DNA of 64,000 bases from Phoronis australis (Eukaryota; Phoronida; Phoronidae): contig NMRA01000469.1 in the NCBI GenBank assembly GCA_002633005.1, positions 107,545-171,544 of the forward strand, written 5' to 3'. This document shows, piece by piece, positions 12,757-64,000 of the stretch. The notes below the pieces were generated by a model, which saw only the letters and a list, made by a program, of their open reading frames with translations, was not told where the DNA came from and did not search any database. Within the stretch, counting starts at the first letter, position 1, and every line of letters begins with the position of its first letter. The position numbers and the translations under genes were made by a program.

Positions 12757-13420
12757 GACATAAACTAACTTAAAGTTACCTGTCAGAAACCACTAGCTTT
12801 TGGTCTCATCTCGAGACCTTCATTGGGTGGAATAGGAGAAAACTGGAGCCTCGTACGTGTCTGTTATGTCATCATTTTCATGTGTCTTGAGATGGGACCT
12901 CTGTTGAATCATTGGAGGGAATAAATCCTTGTAGATGGCTAGAAGATCGTAGTCCGAGTCTCTATTAAGTGATGTAGTGTGCCAGTGGATTTCTACCGCT
13001 TCACGTATCTTCCTGCACCAGTATTTGTTCTCCGTCACCAAGATGGTAAAATCATCCAACGAGATGTGGTGTAATGTATGAAAACTGTGTTCACCAATCG
13101 CTGACACTGAGCCGGTCAATGTACTCGGGTGTTCCTTAATCCTAGTGCCGAGGTTCCTAGCAGTCTCATCCATATATCTACAAGATTGACTGCCCTGACT
13201 ACAATGCAAGTTATGTGGCTGAGCCTACTTAAGGAACCTCAGAGATCTGACAGAGGTCCCATCTTGAGAACATGATAATGGTGACATAACAGACACGGGA
13301 GAGGCTCCAGTTACCCACCATTCCACCCGACGAATGTCTTAAGTTGAGACCAAAAGCTAGTGGTTTCAAAAAATTTCATGACTGACAGTTAACTTTACAT
13401 TACTTCTACTTTATGTCTTT
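12757..13420 (-). mobile_element. Penelope-like retroelement fragment with inverted arms
   Basis: A GIY-YIG-type coding remnant (12820-13209, minus) lies between two long inverted arms, about 12757-12904 and 13250-13419 (core cttttggtctca / tgagaccaaaag, plus ctgttatgtca words). Penelope-like elements carry RT plus GIY-YIG and often have terminal repeats in direct or inverted order, so the architecture fits. The RT domain is absent. Confidence 0.7.
12820..13209 (-). pseudogene. GIY-YIG endonuclease domain remnant of a Penelope-like element
   Basis: Minus-strand frame of 129 aa, C-terminal part only. CRYMDETARNLGTRIKEH corresponds to the YIGET.R.L..R..EH signature with Gly replaced by Asp. 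SAIGEHSFHTLHHI, YWCRKIREAVEIHWH, SLNRDSDYDLLAIYKDLFPP follow the usual order of Penelope C-termini. No RT frame upstream, so it is a dead 5'-truncated copy. Confidence 0.75.
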
Positions 13421-13432
13421 CAGGTGTGTATA

Positions 13433-60618
<47,186 letters not shown>

Positions 60619-61585
60619 ATGCTATTCTAGTCATATGTGCGCAGAATTTGAAATGAAAGCTGGATCTGTTTAAGGTGAGATGCATAAGGTCACAGTATGC
60701 AGGGAGCAGACCGTCCTAAGGGAAATAATGAATGAGAAGCTGCTTAAACTTGCTTTGTCAAAATATTCTTTGCATGTGTTGAGTGCAGCCAGTCTATGAT
60801 ATCTAGCTTAGTCGGGTTAGTAATATTTTGTGGCAAATTTCATCACAAACCAAAGTTGGTGCAAGTTACATGTCAATTTGTCGGTTGGCATCAGGTTCTT
60901 AGTCAATCAGCTCATAATAAATACATTTTGTAAAATGATCTCTTAATTTTCAAGTTTCTTTAAGGATGTATTTGCATGCTCCTATCTGTGCTGATGCATA
61001 ACAGGAACTAAACAACTATGCTATTTAAACATAATCTACACTAAACAACGTGCAGTTATATTCATTGACATCTTGTAAACATTTGACAATTTTCAACCTA
61101 CTTAATATTCATATCGTCGCTATATGTTGTGTTTCTAACTAATTTGGTCAAGCAATCACAGAGATAAGGAATTAGCATGCAAGTTCCATTTTAAGACATT
61201 TTTAAGCAAGCAGAGTTTATGCCTTCGAAGCAGTTTTATTTTCTATTCTGGTTTCATGATGTTTGTCCTGACTTTATGTTAAGGTTAATTTCAATTTTGC
61301 TAATAACTGATTGTCTAAACTAATTTTTTGTTTTCCAAATCTTAGGAAACTAATTATGAAGTATACTCAATAAAAAATTGACGAACGGCTTTTGCCTCTA
61401 CTGCATTCTAAATTGAAGAATTCAAAGTATTCGTGTTGGTAGCTGTTTGTATTAATTGAGCAAAGTGGAAACTTTTGCTTGAAGTAATCTTCAATACTTT
61501 CTGTTGTAATTTGATTACTTGTTTCAAATGACTGTGTTTCGGTTTGTAACTCGTAAATAAACATGCATGTACTTTCTTATGTTTG
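60619..61585 (+). other. SMARCAD1: SMARCAD1 3' UTR with three polyadenylation signals
   Basis: AT-rich noncoding sequence directly after the stop. AATAAA hexamers lie at 60916-60921, 61369-61374 and 61556-61561. The last is followed within about 20 nt by a GT-rich stretch (tatgtttgttatg), so cleavage near 61585 is the best guess; the extent is an inference. Confidence 0.5.
61556..61561 (+). terminator. Likely main polyadenylation signal AATAAA
   Basis: AATAAA with a T/GT-rich downstream element, about 940 nt after the SMARCAD1 stop. Alternatives upstream are at 60916 and 61369. Confidence 0.45.
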
Positions 61586-62384
61586 TTATGTTCAGTTTCC
61601 CTATTACTGCAATAGTTATTTCGTCTGTCAGATAAAGTATGAAAAATATTAAATTATCCAGTCAAAATCAGGATACCAAAAGGTAAACAAATGACTACAG
61701 CAAATCAGCAACTTGTCAGTTGTTTAATTGTGACGCCTGTCATCACAGTGTTAACGTGCGGTTTTCATTGGCTGCTACAGCTGAGGGTCCATTCACTATT
61801 AATTGCCATTTTCATGAGCGTACAATGCGTACTCTTCTTGACCCCCTCCCTCCCACAAAAAGCTACATAAATGGCAATATTTTTATAAGGTCTTTAATCA
61901 TGTTGGTTTGCTTCAAACTTTTAGGCCTGTGTTAGTGCTCTGATGTGAAATATTTTTTCTTACTTCATGTTTTTTCATGGTTGGATTTGAGCAAAATTTC
62001 TCTTGGTTGTTTTGTCACTTTTTAGGGTGAGGAAAAAATAAAAATCATGACTTTATTATTTAGCATTGCCATTTATACGACATCAAAAGCGCATTCTGGC
62101 AGCAACCCCTCACACGATGTAGTTTGAACACTCGTGAAAAAAGTAATTGTTGTCAAGTCCCTATTCGACATTCAAACTTCTTTTTAAATCGTGTAAAACT
62201 TTGTGCCTTGGCTGGTAGTAGATTTCAAATGAAAATAAACTAGACTTCCATTAATGTCGAGTTTGTATTCCACACATTTCTGACCATAAAGTGAGTGTTT
62301 GCAATTTGACGAACTGTAAGAGCAGAAACAGCTCTTGCAACAAAGTGAGTGTCCTCCCATCTACCATACGGAAAGTAGAAAAAA
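61586..62384. other. Downstream flank, no supported feature
   Basis: A 71-aa plus frame at 61720-61935 has no known motif. AT-rich, several AATAAA words. Confidence 0.35.
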
Positions 62385-62391
62385 TGTTTTA

Positions 62392-62512
62392 GCATCCGAG
62401 CGACCTATCCAGTATGAGAAGTAAGGGTGCAGCCATGCGAGCGACCTATCCAGTATGAAAAGTAAGGGTACACCCATCCGAGTGACCTATCCAGTATGAG
62501 AAGGGTACACCT
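62392..62512 (+). repeat. ~50-bp tandem repeat, 3 copies
   Basis: Units with gcgacctatccagtatgaga and agtaagggtacacc repeated three times head to tail. Confidence 0.8.
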
Positions 62513-62519
62513 AGAGAAA

Positions 62520-63530
62520 AGATTGTTTCAAGGATGGCTTCATCTACAAGCAAAGTTGCTTAACGCATCACCTTTGAGATCGTGAAAAAAATGACTTTTT
62601 GAAATGACAACTCATATGCAAGTCATCCTTTTGATGACTCAAGTACTATATACATGTATTGGCATAGCAATAATAGCCAGGTAATGATATACTGGGTCAT
62701 TGATTGCTGGTGACAAGAGTGACTGAGCGTGTAGTTTGATGAGATCAGGTAATGGTTGTTTTTGTTGTGATATACATTTCAAATCTAATTTCATTGTAAA
62801 TGTATTTGCTATATCAGTAAAGTTTGAGCGACATTTCTCGTTATAACGAGCGCTACTTTACATCAACTTAAGCTGTCGCAATCATACTTGTCGTGAATAT
62901 GCGTGACAACACAAGTCCATTGATGACCTGCGAAAAATTTGTACGTCAATGTCGAGACAGATTCTGCTGGGAGCAATAACTTAAGTGGGGACGACTTGAA
63001 GATATAATTCCGCTTCATTAAAAACTTGATTGAATGGATTTTAAGAAAAGTTAATTCAGTAGAGACGTGAGCTCAAATAATTCTTTTTTAACACAATTCC
63101 ATATTTTCTCACTTTTAATAATGAACTTTTTAGTTTGATTTAATTTGTGTAGGTGGCCGTCGCAGTGTGTGCTGATTGCAGCAATTTGCTGTATTAAGGG
63201 TACTCGTTCATCTGCTGCCATATGCAATGAGGTTTCTGCGGAAACCCTTCCTACTTTACAAAAAACTAAAAATTAATAGATAAATGAACACAAACAGGGT
63301 CGAAAGCTCTGAAATGATATTTTAGAGGTTTCTTTAAACTGTCGAAATTTATTCTGTGCTGGTGAATGTGAAGGAAATAGTATCTTTAACCAGGAACTTT
63401 TACATGTAAATGACTGGGCGTGTGATAGAGATAGACCGGCAGCCCAGAGCACTTAGCATAGATGAACGAGGTACCAACATCTGACCACGGGAGCATTTAA
63501 AGTCCAACTCAGTATGTACAGATATGGACG
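62520..63530. other. Downstream flank, no supported feature
   Basis: AT-rich noncoding sequence; no exon or repeat recognised. Confidence 0.35.
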
Positions 63531-63534
63531 TATG

Positions 63535-64000
63535 CCGTTGTCTGCACTCTGGGTGTGACCCATGGGGGCCTTACAAACAGCCCAAAAAATGAGCTAGACT
63601 AGATATTCGAGGTACCAATCAAAACTGATTCAAAACGAATAATAGTACCGCACTGAACACCGAATGACCCATGACAGACAAATTGCACTCTGGAATGGGT
63701 CCGGCAGAAACCAAAAAAGGACCCCCCAAAAATGAGCTAGCACATACATTCGAGGTACCACACAAAACCAATTCCATATGATTCAATACATGTCACAGAT
63801 CACTAAAACCCCTATGACAGACAAATTACACTCTGGGTTGTGCCCGGCAGAAACCCCCAAAAATCTCAACCATGGTATGCCATCAAAAATTTGAGCTAGA
63901 CTAGATTTTCGAGGTACCGGCCAAAACTGATTTTAAACGAACAATAGTACCGCACTGAACACCAAATGACCCATGACAGACAAATTGCACTCTGGAATGG
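63535..64000 (+). repeat. ~145-160-bp tandem repeat array running off the window
   Basis: Units begin gagctag at 63591, 63734 and 63893 and share ttcgaggtacc, accgcactgaacacc, atgacagacaaattRcactctgg and ccggcagaaacc. Units 1 and 3 are more alike than unit 2, suggesting a two-unit higher-order repeat. A partial unit precedes from ~63535. Confidence 0.85.

Noticed and set aside
61720-61935. 71-aa frame downstream of SMARCAD1
   Set aside because: No motif and no supporting splice sites; lies in the 3' flank.

Overview
This is animal nuclear DNA, probably from a marine invertebrate. The window is AT-rich and intron-rich, with GT-AG splicing. Its mobile-element mix is typical of lophotrochozoans or non-vertebrate deuterostomes: a Penelope-like element with a GIY-YIG domain, LINE tails, a Ty3/gypsy element, a KRBA2/Ginger-type integrase, hAT-like MITEs and Helitron-like tandem-monomer arrays. 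The species cannot be fixed from the sequence.

One host gene explains almost all real coding sequence: a complete SMARCAD1 orthologue (SNF2-family chromatin remodeller, Fun30/Etl1 type) on the + strand. I assembled 20 coding exons from ATG 13433 to TAA 60618, 3057 nt including the stop, 1018 aa. Every junction is GT-AG, every phase matches, and no piece of the protein appears to be missing. Domain order is an N-terminal short motif, an acidic Ser/Asp-rich region, two CUE (ubiquitin-binding) domains, a linker, helicase lobe 1 (GLGKT, DEAH, LTGTP) and lobe 2 ([19 protein letters not shown]).

Layout. 1-12756: upstream flank made of nested inverted-repeat elements and MITEs; no gene is established (one weak minus-strand exon candidate at 1185-1270). 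12757-13420: Penelope-like fragment whose inverted arm runs into the acceptor of coding exon 1. 13433-29358: exons 1-14 (N-terminus through lobe 1). 29359-50684: a 21.3 kb intron at the junction of the two helicase lobes, filled with an antisense LINE, Helitron-like arrays, a foldback element with an assembly gap, an antisense Ty3/gypsy element, an antisense integrase element, a GACCGCC foldback element and a 2.2 kb TIR element. 50685-60618: exons 15-20 (lobe 2 and C-terminus). 60619-64000: 3' UTR with polyadenylation signals, then short tandem repeats, with a ~150 bp repeat array running off the end.

Most unusual observation: splice junctions of this gene are themselves tandemly duplicated. 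The acceptor of exon 7 lies at the end of five 68-bp copies of the intron-exon boundary, the donor of exon 18 at the start of seven 35-bp copies of the exon-intron boundary, and the exon 19 donor directly abuts a ~41-bp minisatellite. In the first two cases only the splice site that gives the shortest exon keeps the reading frame; the others I translated give stop codons. Also notable: a Helitron-like family with compensatory changes in its 3' hairpin, and a GACCGCC foldback family present as one-arm and two-arm copies, each with its own 5-bp target duplication.
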